Positions 1 through 5,687 of a stretch of DNA of 6,451 bases are shown one piece after another. The stretch comes from Gemmatimonadota bacterium (lineage in GTDB: Bacteria > Gemmatimonadota > Gemmatimonadetes > Longimicrobiales > Longimicrobiaceae). The position numbers and the translations under genes were made by a program. Within the stretch, counting starts at the first letter, position 1. Every line of letters begins with the position of its first letter. Below the pieces are notes generated by a model, which was not told where the DNA came from, searched no databases, and saw nothing but the letters and a program-made list of their open reading frames with translations. Location of the stretch: the NCBI GenBank assembly GCA_019240375.1, contig JAFAYN010000504.1, positions 1-6,451 of the forward strand, in the 5' to 3' direction.

Positions 1-499
1 GAAAGAAGCGTCCGACCAGGGCACCGCACCGGTCGTAGTCGTCACAGGCGACTGCCCAGCGGCCTCCCCCCGTCAGCACATGCCACTCGTCCAGGAGGTC
101 GATCAGCCCGTGGCCGAGCCGGTAGGCGCGATCCATGGCGTAGTTGCGCACCGATTCCTCGGGCACGACTGCTTCCGTGAGCGGAACGTATCGCGGCTGG
201 ACCCGGCGGCGGAGCGACGGGAGCACGGCCACGAGTTCGGAATCGTGCCGAGTGAAAAGCTCCGGCGCGCGAGCTTCGAGATCAGGGAGGATGGATTCGA
301 TCCAGGCATTCGGTCCGGCCCACACGCCGTGTTCCCCAGCATCGCAGGGGAGCAACCAGGTCGATGAAACGCCGGCATCGCGCTCTCTGGCGAGCCAGCT
401 CTCCAGCTCCACACGGCGGGCGGACCCGCGGCCGGCTTCGAGAACAATCACCTGGACACCGCTGGCAGAATACGGAGGGAGTCGGTGGTGCGGTCGCAT
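1..499 (-). CDS. N-terminal part of a STAND/AAA-like protein with degenerate P-loop (partial, runs off left edge)
   Basis: An open frame of 166 codons starts at ATG 499-497 and continues without a stop past base 1, so only the N-terminus is present. The start is supported by GGAG at 509-506, six bases upstream. Residues 16-40 read as a hydrophobic strand (VQVIVLEAG), a short loop (RGSARR) and an amphipathic helix (ELESWLARERDAG). This is the layout of a Walker A strand-loop-helix, but the GxxxxGK[ST] residues are missing. Residues 148-156 (RWAVACDDY) look like a Walker B strand ending in two acidic residues, preceded by a helix (YRLGHGLIDLLDEWH, 126-140). By inference this is a divergent STAND or LuxR/AfsR-type regulatory NTPase; such proteins often carry C-terminal TPR or similar repeats, which would lie outside the window. 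I cannot name the family. The first 20 codons are less G/C-biased at third positions than the other genes. It lies 127 nt downstream of a tiny ORF on the same strand and is probably cotranscribed with it. Confidence 0.8.
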   Translation of the reverse strand, partial: MRPHHRLPPYSASGVQVIVLEAGRGSARRVELESWLARERDAGVSSTWLLPCDAGEHGVWAGPNAWIESILPDLEARAPELFTRHDSELVAVLPSLRRRVQPRYVPLTEAVVPEESVRNYAMDRAYRLGHGLIDLLDEWHVLTGGGRWAVACDDYDRCGALVGRFF

Positions 500-562
500 G
501 GAAGTCTCCAGGGGAAGGATGCAGTACCCGGGCTGGGGGTGCGGCACGGCGGAAGGCACACA

Positions 563-594
563 GCAGGGCCGTCCGCCGAGGCGAGCGGCCCTGC
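563..594 (-). promoter_or_regulatory. Intercistronic stem-loop between peptide ORF and NTPase-like gene
   Basis: GCAGGGCCG (563-571) and CGGCCCTGC (586-594) are a perfect 9-bp inverted repeat, and the interior can extend with CGCC/GGCG after a wobble pair and a mismatch. On the minus strand no T-run follows, so it is unlikely to be a complete intrinsic terminator. It sits 33 nt after the stop of the small ORF and well before the ribosome binding site of the next gene. That position fits a partial terminator or an RNA-stabilising hairpin that would make the first cistron more abundant than the second. The function is inferred; the inverted repeat is directly visible. Confidence 0.6.
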
Positions 595-626
595 CGACTT
601 ACTGCCGTTTTACCGACGCGAGCGGA

Positions 627-707
627 TCAGTCCGCCACACACAGGTACCACGGGTACTCGGCGGGCGTCGAGGCCTCGCCGCCGGTGAAGATCGAGAAGA
701 TCTGCAT
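627..707 (-). CDS. 26-residue small peptide, possible peptide precursor or signal peptide
   Basis: ATG at 707-705 opens a 26-codon frame ending in TGA at 629-627. Support for it being coding: a Shine-Dalgarno AGGGGGTG (7 of 8 to AGGAGGTG) seven bases upstream; a good promoter about 50 bases further up; and 25 of 26 sense codons ending in G or C, although the flanking leader is AT-rich. The N-terminal half begins MQIFSIFTGG and carries Ser5, Thr8, Ser13 and Thr14. The C-terminal half is aromatic (EYPWYLCVAD) with one Cys at 23 and a terminal Asp. There is no double-glycine leader at a typical position, no signal peptide and no recognisable RiPP leader. It is the first cistron of a unit whose second gene is a large NTPase-like protein. 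It could be a ribosomal peptide precursor, a signalling peptide sensed by the downstream protein, or a regulatory leader peptide. I do not recognise the family. Confidence 0.55.
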   Translation of the reverse strand: MQIFSIFTGGEASTPAEYPWYLCVAD

Positions 708-714
708 CTGCTTT

Positions 715-722
715 CACCCCCT
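715..722 (-). promoter_or_regulatory. Strong ribosome binding site of the 26-codon ORF
   Basis: The minus strand reads AGGGGGTG followed by the 7-base spacer AAAGCAG and then ATG. This near-consensus site is the main reason for treating the short frame as translated and for choosing its start. A GTG overlapping the site is in a different frame. Confidence 0.65.
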
Positions 723-758
723 CTCACGGTTTGAGGAATAGAATTACTTGCGCAAAAT

Positions 759-788
759 ATCTTAATAGGAGCGTACGAAATATGTCAA
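759..788 (-). promoter_or_regulatory. Sigma70-type promoter for the peptide/NTPase-like unit
   Basis: On the minus strand a perfect -35 TTGACA (788-783) is followed by an 18-base spacer and TAAGAT (764-759, 4 of 6 to TATAAT). It lies in an AT-rich island (about 721-810) inside otherwise very GC-rich DNA. Transcription would start near 752, giving a 5' leader of about 45 nt before the small ORF. The match is by eye; the start site is inferred. Confidence 0.65.
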
Positions 789-800
789 CTACCGCACTGA

Positions 801-836
801 AGAAAATCAGGGCGGCCGGTGGTTCACCGGCCGCCC
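801..836 (-). terminator. Rho-independent terminator of the EEP-lamin-tail nuclease gene
   Basis: GGGCGGCCGGTG (810-821), loop GTT, CACCGGCCGCCC (825-836) form a perfect 12-bp hairpin. Read on the minus strand it is followed by TGATTTTCTT, a T-rich tract of the kind needed for intrinsic termination. It lies 41 bases beyond the nuclease stop codon and just ahead of the next promoter on the same strand, so it separates the two units. Confidence 0.85.
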
Positions 837-840
837 CGCC

Positions 841-870
841 GCGCGTCTGGAAGGATCCTCCCCGACGCGC
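841..870 (-). repeat. Second hairpin directly after the nuclease stop codon
   Basis: GCGCGTC (841-847) pairs with GACGCGC (864-870), and the 16-base interior contains GGATCC and flanking GGA/TCC that could extend the stem. It lies 7 bases after the nuclease stop and directly precedes the terminator hairpin, so the transcript would end in two tandem stem-loops. It may help 3'-end stability or termination; no T-run follows it. Confidence 0.5.
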
Positions 871-877
871 TACTCCA

Positions 878-2359
878 TCAGAAGGCGGTCCCGTTGGCGT
901 GCTTCCCCGCCGACGAACTGAGCGACGAGATGGAGGTGTGCAGCACGAAGGTCCCGGTGGCGCTGGCGTCCGGGCTCCGGTTCATCGACACCCCGTCCGT
1001 CCCCGACAGCGACGAGGGGTAGGTGAAGCTGTCCTGCGTGGTTCCCGATCCGTTCTTGAGGATCACGCTGTCGCCGCTGTTCCCCAGGGTGAGCCCGCCC
1101 GTGGAGGCGGCTACGGCGTTGGTCAGCCCGGTCGGGATCGCCGAGGCGCCCCCGAACACCACGATCGCCTTGCCGGCGGCCAGCGTCGTCCCGCTCGCGA
1201 AGGTGTGGCGCACACCGGTGCCGTCCGAGATCGTCCAGCCGCTCAGGTCGGCCGAGGCGGTCCCGACGTTGACCAGCTCCACGAACTCGCCGTTGGTGTC
1301 GCTCCCCGGCTCGTTGGCCAGGATCTCGTTGACGATCACCTTGGCCGAGCCCGTCGTCCCGCCGCCCGTCCCCGTGCCGCTCCCGATGGTGTAGCGGCTG
1401 ATCACCGGGAGGTGGTCGGTGGTGGTGGTGCCGTAGCTGGTGATGTACTGGTCGGCGCGGAACACCTTGACCGAACCCGCCACGTAGTCGGCCCACTGCT
1501 CGTTGGTGTCGAGCTGGTGGTCGATCATGTCCGTGTACGACATGGTCGAGGCCACGCCCGCGTCGGTCAGCGCCTTGGTGGGGAAGGTGTAGCGCGCCGC
1601 GTCCGACACGAAGGCCGCGAAGGGCGAGGGCTGCCCCGCGGTGATGGAGGTGTCCACGTCATCGTTCCAGTCGCCCACCACCATCACCTTCTGCGTCGGG
1701 TAGGTGGCGTCCAGGTAGCTCTTGAGCGCGACCGCGGCGTTCTGCCGGCGCTGCCAGCTCGCCACGTCGTTGAACGCCTTCATGTGCAGCACGATCACGA
1801 TCAGGTCCTCGCTCGCGCCGTTGACCGTGAGGTGCAGCTTCACCTCCAGCGGCGGGCGCCCGGCGAAATCGGTGTCGTTCCCGGTCAGGATCAGCTTCGC
1901 GCTCACCAGCGAGGCCACCGAGGTCTTGTACAGCACGGCCACCTTCTGCTCGCTGGCGCTGTAGTAGGTGGAGCCGCTGGTCACGTTGGCGTCGCTCGCC
2001 AGCACGCCGGCGTACCCGGGGAGCTGCGCCTTGAGCGAGTCCCAGTGCGCCTGCGTCACCACCTCTTCCAGCCCCCACACGTCGGCGTCCATCCCGCCGA
2101 TCACGTCGCGCACGTTGTGCAGCTGCAGCTTCTCGTCGGTGGGGCCGTTGGAGGTGCTCCCGAACCACTCCAGGTTCCAGTTGGCGACGTCCAGCGTGGC
2201 GGCGGTCCCCTGCGCGGGGACGACGGCCAGCCGCGGGGAGGCGCCGAGGGGGTCGGCCCGGCCGCCAAGGGCCGCCGTGGGGGTGTCGCACGCGGACAGC
2301 AGAGCGGGGAGCAGGGCGCCGAGCAGGAGCAGGGCGCGGGAGCGACGGACACGCGTCAT
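878..2359 (-). CDS. Lipoprotein EEP-family nuclease/phosphatase with C-terminal lamin-tail domain
   Basis: This 493-residue protein is predicted to be exported and lipid-anchored, with an endonuclease/exonuclease/phosphatase (EEP, DNase I-like) hydrolase domain. Residues 1-24 form a lipoprotein signal peptide: arginines at 3, 5, 6 and 8, a Leu/Ala core, and lipobox LSAC with Cys24. The EEP domain spans about 55-325 and shows the metal and catalytic signatures: NWNLEW (60-65), LEE (97-99), LHMKAF (191-196), GDWND (229-233), DMIDH (277-281) and TTDHLPV (313-319). A Gly/Thr/Ser linker (327-338) leads to a lamin-tail domain (about 340-490) starting VIVNEILANE and containing GEFVELVN and LSGWTISDG. 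The likely substrate is extracellular nucleic acid, by analogy with secreted EEP-LTD nucleases such as Shewanella ExeM; a phosphodiesterase of another kind is possible. The start at 2359 is chosen because GGAG lies 8 bases upstream and the signal peptide begins there; the frame is open further upstream to 2500, but that extension is Arg/Pro-rich and would bury the signal. It is monocistronic, with a terminator at 801-836. Asp at +2 after Cys24 would predict inner-membrane retention under E. coli Lol rules, which may not apply here. Confidence 0.93.
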   Translation of the reverse strand: MTRVRRSRALLLLGALLPALLSACDTPTAALGGRADPLGASPRLAVVPAQGTAATLDVANWNLEWFGSTSNGPTDEKLQLHNVRDVIGGMDADVWGLEEVVTQAHWDSLKAQLPGYAGVLASDANVTSGSTYYSASEQKVAVLYKTSVASLVSAKLILTGNDTDFAGRPPLEVKLHLTVNGASEDLIVIVLHMKAFNDVASWQRRQNAAVALKSYLDATYPTQKVMVVGDWNDDVDTSITAGQPSPFAAFVSDAARYTFPTKALTDAGVASTMSYTDMIDHQLDTNEQWADYVAGSVKVFRADQYITSYGTTTTDHLPVISRYTIGSGTGTGGGTTGSAKVIVNEILANEPGSDTNGEFVELVNVGTASADLSGWTISDGTGVRHTFASGTTLAAGKAIVVFGGASAIPTGLTNAVAASTGGLTLGNSGDSVILKNGSGTTQDSFTYPSSLSGTDGVSMNRSPDASATGTFVLHTSISSLSSSAGKHANGTAF

Positions 2360-2462
2360 GGGCACTTCTCCGGATGAGGGCGGAGGCGAAAAGCGGGTCG
2401 GGCGCAATCTAACGCGGAATCGCCCGTCGCACACTATCTGTCGTGTAACGTGCCCGCCACGC

Positions 2463-2491
2463 GACGGGAACCGCGTCCTCCTTTTCCCGTC
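2463..2491. repeat. 8-bp inverted repeat in the divergent intergenic region
   Basis: GACGGGAA (2463-2470) and TTCCCGTC (2484-2491) are perfect inverted repeats separated by 13 bases. They lie in the 207-base gap (2360-2566) between the divergent nuclease and SNF2 genes. They could be an operator or a hairpin in an untranslated leader. I found no convincing promoter for the nuclease on the minus strand in this gap. Confidence 0.4.
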
Positions 2492-2510
2492 CCGGCACAC
2501 CCTCTAACTT
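2482..2510 (+). promoter_or_regulatory. Weak candidate promoter for the SNF2-SWIM operon
   Basis: TTTTCC (2482-2487) and TAACTT (2505-2510) are spaced by 17 bases, but each matches the sigma70 consensus at only 3 of 6 positions. The position would give a leader of about 50 nt before the chosen GTG start. The -35 box overlaps the right arm of the inverted repeat at 2484-2491. This is tentative. Confidence 0.2.
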
Positions 2511-2557
2511 GCTCCGGGGCCGGGGAGTACGCGGTCCGGTACAGGGATCCCGTCGAC

Positions 2558-2561
2558 GGAG
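2558..2561 (+). promoter_or_regulatory. Ribosome binding site deciding the SNF2 start
   Basis: GGAG is followed by the 5-base spacer CCACG and then GTG at 2567. This supports the internal GTG over the GTG at 2450, which has no comparable site and whose 39 extra residues are Pro/Arg-rich with no family-like sequence. Confidence 0.55.
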
Positions 2562-2566
2562 CCACG

Positions 2567-5500
2567 GTGATCGTCGTCCACGCCTGCTGGAGCCCCCACG
2601 GGCTACGCCTCTGGGGAGAATCGTCGCTCGCACCCGCCACGGCACCCCGCCGCGCCGGCCGGCCTCCGCGCGTCCCCAGGCCCCGTCCGCACCCCTTCGC
2701 CGCCGACGGGTGGGCGCTGGACGAAGCGCTCCGCCACCTGGGCGGGGGAGGGCGCCGGGTGCAGCACACCGAGCTGGTCCTGGACCTCCCCTCGTACCCC
2801 CATGGGCCCCAGGCCTCCCCGCAGCTCGCGCGCGCCCGCGGGTCGGACGAGGACGCGCCGGAACCCACCGGGACCGCGCCCTGGACGGTCCCGGCGCTCG
2901 CGCTGGCGCCGGGGGACGCGCTCGACCTGCTCCTCGCGCTCCCCGACACGCCCGGCGACGGCGCGGCGGCGGCGGACACCCTGCGCGCCTTCGGCGAGAC
3001 GGCCAAGCTGGCGCTGGAGCTGGCGGCGCGCGGGCGGGTGCTCCCCGTACTGGAGCCGGCGGGGAGCGAGTGGACGGCGGCATGGCGCCCGGTGCTCACC
3101 GACGAGGCGGACGCCGGGCGCGCGGCGGCAATCCGCCGCGCCATGCCGGGAGCCTGCCGAGCCGCCGCCGGGCTGGACGCCGACTTGGACGTGACCGACC
3201 TGGCCCTGGACGCGCTGATCAACGTCTGCGTGCGGCAGGCGCTGGCGGGGGAGGACCTCCTCCCGCCACTGACACGCAGGCGTGTTCCGGGCGACGCCTG
3301 GCTGCGCGCGCTGCTGGCGAGCCCCGGGTGGCTAGACGACGAACGGGAGGCGCTGGGACTGCGCGAGGCGCTGGAGGCGTGGGCCCGTGCGCTGACGGAA
3401 GCGGCGGAGGGCGGGGTGCGCACCTGCTTCCTCCTGTCCGCCCCGGGGTCGGACGACGGGGAAGCCCCCTCCCCGGCGGACGGCGGGTGGCGGCTGGACT
3501 TCCTCCTTCAGGCCACCGACGACCCCTCGCTCCTGGTCCCGGCGGAGCAGGTGTGGCGCGCGAAGGGGCCGCTGACCGTGCTGCGCCGCCGCGTGGAGGA
3601 CCCGCAGGAGCGCCTGCTCGGCGACCTGGGGCGCGCGCTGCGCCTGTACCCCGCGCTGGAGCCGGCGCTGCGCGGGGCCCGCCCCCGCGGGATGGAGCTG
3701 GACGCGGGCAGCGCGTACCGCTTCCTGCGCGAGGGCGCCCGGCTCCTGGGGCAGGCGGGGTTCGCGGTGCGGGTCCCTCCCTGGTGGACCAAGCCGTCCG
3801 CGCGGCTGGGGGTGAAGCTCCAGGCCCGCCCCGCCTCCTCGTCCTCCGGGAGCGACTCGGAGGGGCGCTTCGGGATGGAGGCGATATGCGCGTACGACTG
3901 GCAGGTGTCGCTGGGGGGGGAGACACTCTCCGCCGCCGAGTTCCGGACGCTGGCGCGGCTCAAGGTGCCGCTGGTGCGCTTCCGCGGCGAGTGGGTGGAA
4001 TTGAGGCCGGAGGAGGTGGAGGCGGCGCTGCGCCTCTTCGAGCGGGGCGAGTCCGGGGAGATGAGCGCCGCCGAGGTGCTGCGCCTGGCGACGGGCGCCG
4101 ACGAGCCGGACGCCGGGCTCCCCCTGGTGGGGGTGGAGGCGCAGGGGTGGCTGGGCGAGCTGTTAGGTTCCGGCGGCGACGCGCGGATCGAGCCGGTGGA
4201 AGCGCCCCCGGGCTTCGCGGGGGAGCTGCGGCCGTACCAGCGGCGCGGGGTGTCGTGGCTCGCCTTCCTCGACCGGCGGGGGGTGGGCGCCTGCCTGGCC
4301 GACGACATGGGACTGGGGAAGACGGTGCAGCTCCTGGCGCTCCTCCTCGCGGAGCGGCCGGAGAGCGCGAACGGACAGGGGAGGAAAAAGAAGTCCCCCG
4401 CCCCCACCCTGCTGGTCTGCCCCATGTCGGTGGTGGGGAACTGGCAGCGCGAGGCGGCCCGCTTCGCGCCGGTGCTGCGCGTGCACGTCCACCACGGCGC
4501 CGAGCGGCTGAGCGGCCCCGCGCTGAAGCGGGCCGTGCGGGGGAGCGACCTGGTGCTCACCACCTACGCGCTGGCGGCGCGTGACCGCGAGGAGCTGGCG
4601 GCGGTCGAGTGGGGGCGGGTGGTGCTGGACGAGGCGCAGAACGTCAAGAACGCCGCGGCCCGGCAGACACAGGCCGTGCGCAGTCTCCGCGCGCCGCGCC
4701 GCATCGCCCTGACCGGCACCCCCGTGGAGAACCGGCTGGCCGAGCTCTGGTCGATCCTGGAGTTCCTGAACCCCGGGCTGCTCGGCTCCGCGACGGACTT
4801 CCGCCGCCGCTTCGCGAAGCCGATCGAGCGCTTCCGCGACCCCGACGCCGCGGCGCGCCTGCAGCGATTGACCCGCCCCTTCGTCCTGCGCCGGCTCAAG
4901 ACCGACCGCGCCATCATCCAGGACCTCCCGGAGAAGCAGGAGTTCACCGTCCCGTGCAACCTGACGCGCGAGCAGGCCTCGCTCTACCAGGCCACGGTGG
5001 ACGAGATGCTGGCGCGGATCGAGTCGAGCGAGGGGATCGAGCGGAAGGGACTGGTGCTCGCCACCCTGCTCCGCCTCAAGCAGGTGTGCAACCACCCCGC
5101 GCAGCTCCTCCAGGACCACTCCGCCCTGGCCGGGCGCTCCGGGAAGCTGGAGCGGCTGGAGGAGATCCTGGAGGAGGTGCTGGCCGTGGGCGACCGGGCG
5201 CTGGTCTTCACCCAGTTCGCGGAGATGGGGCACCTCCTCCAGCGGTACCTGGGGGAGCGGCTGGGGCGCGAGGTCCCCTTCCTGTACGGCGGGATGCGCA
5301 AGCCGGCGCGCGACGCGCTGGTGGCGCGCTTCCAGGGGGCGGACGGCCCCCCGGTGCTCCTTCTCTCGCTCAAGGCCGGCGGAGTGGGACTGAACCTGAC
5401 CGCGGCGAACCACGTGATCCACTTTGACCGGTGGTGGAACCCCGCCGTGGAGGACCAGGCCACCGACCGCGCCTTCCGCATCGGGCAGCGGCGCGACGTG

Positions 5501-5677
5501 CAGGTGCGCAAGCTGGTGTGCGCGGGGACGCTGGAAGAGCGGATCGACGAGATGATCGCGGACAAGCGGGCGCTCGCCGCCAGCGTGCTCGGCACGGGCG
5601 AGGCGTGGCTCACCGAGCTGTCCACCGCCGAGCTGCGGCGCGTGGTGGCGCTTTCCGCCGACGCGGTGGCGGAGTGA
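2567..5677 (+). CDS. SNF2-family DEAD/DEAH-like ATPase (YwqA type)
   Basis: This is a complete 1036-residue SNF2/Rad54-type ATPase, expected to translocate on double-stranded DNA or remodel protein-DNA complexes in the cytoplasm. With the GTG start the protein begins (M)IVVHACWSPHGLRLWGE, the usual opening of this bacterial subfamily. The long N-terminal half includes the SNF2-associated DUF3670-like region (about 380-520, with PPWW at 404-407 and FRGEWVELRP at 472-481). The helicase core has LRPYQ (554-558), Walker A DDMGLGKT (579-586), motif Ia LLVCPMSVVGNW (615-626), the DEAQ box (688-691) and TGTP (716-719). The C-terminal RecA lobe has LVFTQF (879-884), GGVGLNL (938-944) and DQATDRAFRIGQ (963-974). 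All catalytic motifs are intact. A small basic insert (GRKKKSP, 605-611) separates motifs I and Ia. Ten bases after the stop a SWIM zinc-finger gene begins, so the two are almost certainly one operon, as with ywqA-ywqB in B. subtilis. Roles in DNA repair or transcription recycling are suggested for relatives, but the exact function is unknown. Confidence 0.93.
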   Translation: MIVVHACWSPHGLRLWGESSLAPATAPRRAGRPPRVPRPRPHPFAADGWALDEALRHLGGGGRRVQHTELVLDLPSYPHGPQASPQLARARGSDEDAPEPTGTAPWTVPALALAPGDALDLLLALPDTPGDGAAAADTLRAFGETAKLALELAARGRVLPVLEPAGSEWTAAWRPVLTDEADAGRAAAIRRAMPGACRAAAGLDADLDVTDLALDALINVCVRQALAGEDLLPPLTRRRVPGDAWLRALLASPGWLDDEREALGLREALEAWARALTEAAEGGVRTCFLLSAPGSDDGEAPSPADGGWRLDFLLQATDDPSLLVPAEQVWRAKGPLTVLRRRVEDPQERLLGDLGRALRLYPALEPALRGARPRGMELDAGSAYRFLREGARLLGQAGFAVRVPPWWTKPSARLGVKLQARPASSSSGSDSEGRFGMEAICAYDWQVSLGGETLSAAEFRTLARLKVPLVRFRGEWVELRPEEVEAALRLFERGESGEMSAAEVLRLATGADEPDAGLPLVGVEAQGWLGELLGSGGDARIEPVEAPPGFAGELRPYQRRGVSWLAFLDRRGVGACLADDMGLGKTVQLLALLLAERPESANGQGRKKKSPAPTLLVCPMSVVGNWQREAARFAPVLRVHVHHGAERLSGPALKRAVRGSDLVLTTYALAARDREELAAVEWGRVVLDEAQNVKNAAARQTQAVRSLRAPRRIALTGTPVENRLAELWSILEFLNPGLLGSATDFRRRFAKPIERFRDPDAAARLQRLTRPFVLRRLKTDRAIIQDLPEKQEFTVPCNLTREQASLYQATVDEMLARIESSEGIERKGLVLATLLRLKQVCNHPAQLLQDHSALAGRSGKLERLEEILEEVLAVGDRALVFTQFAEMGHLLQRYLGERLGREVPFLYGGMRKPARDALVARFQGADGPPVLLLSLKAGGVGLNLTAANHVIHFDRWWNPAVEDQATDRAFRIGQRRDVQVRKLVCAGTLEERIDEMIADKRALAASVLGTGEAWLTELSTAELRRVVALSADAVAE

Positions 5678-5687
5678 GGAGGGCGCG

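Noticed and set aside
103..447. Minus-strand 114-codon frame and plus-strand frames at 80-367 and 144-734
   Set aside because: They overlap the 1-499 minus-strand frame, which has a ribosome binding site and ordinary protein composition; these alternatives are Ser/Arg/Pro-rich and lack start signals.
563..594. Hairpin as a full intrinsic terminator
   Set aside because: No T-rich tract follows on either strand (the minus strand continues TGTGTGCC), so complete termination is unlikely.
731..2377. Plus-strand open frame of 548 codons opposite the nuclease
   Set aside because: It is antisense to a gene with clear EEP and lamin-tail motifs, is dominated by Arg/Val/Gly/His, and shows no domain; it is a typical high-GC shadow frame.
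2360..2500. N-terminal extension of the nuclease to an ATG at 2500
   Set aside because: It would place 47 Arg/Pro-rich residues ahead of a clear lipoprotein signal peptide, and the internal ATG at 2359 has its own GGAG.
2509..4584. Plus-strand open frame of 691 codons overlapping the SNF2 gene in another frame
   Set aside because: It is almost entirely Arg/Gly/Ala/Pro with no motifs, while the overlapping frame encodes intact SNF2 motifs.
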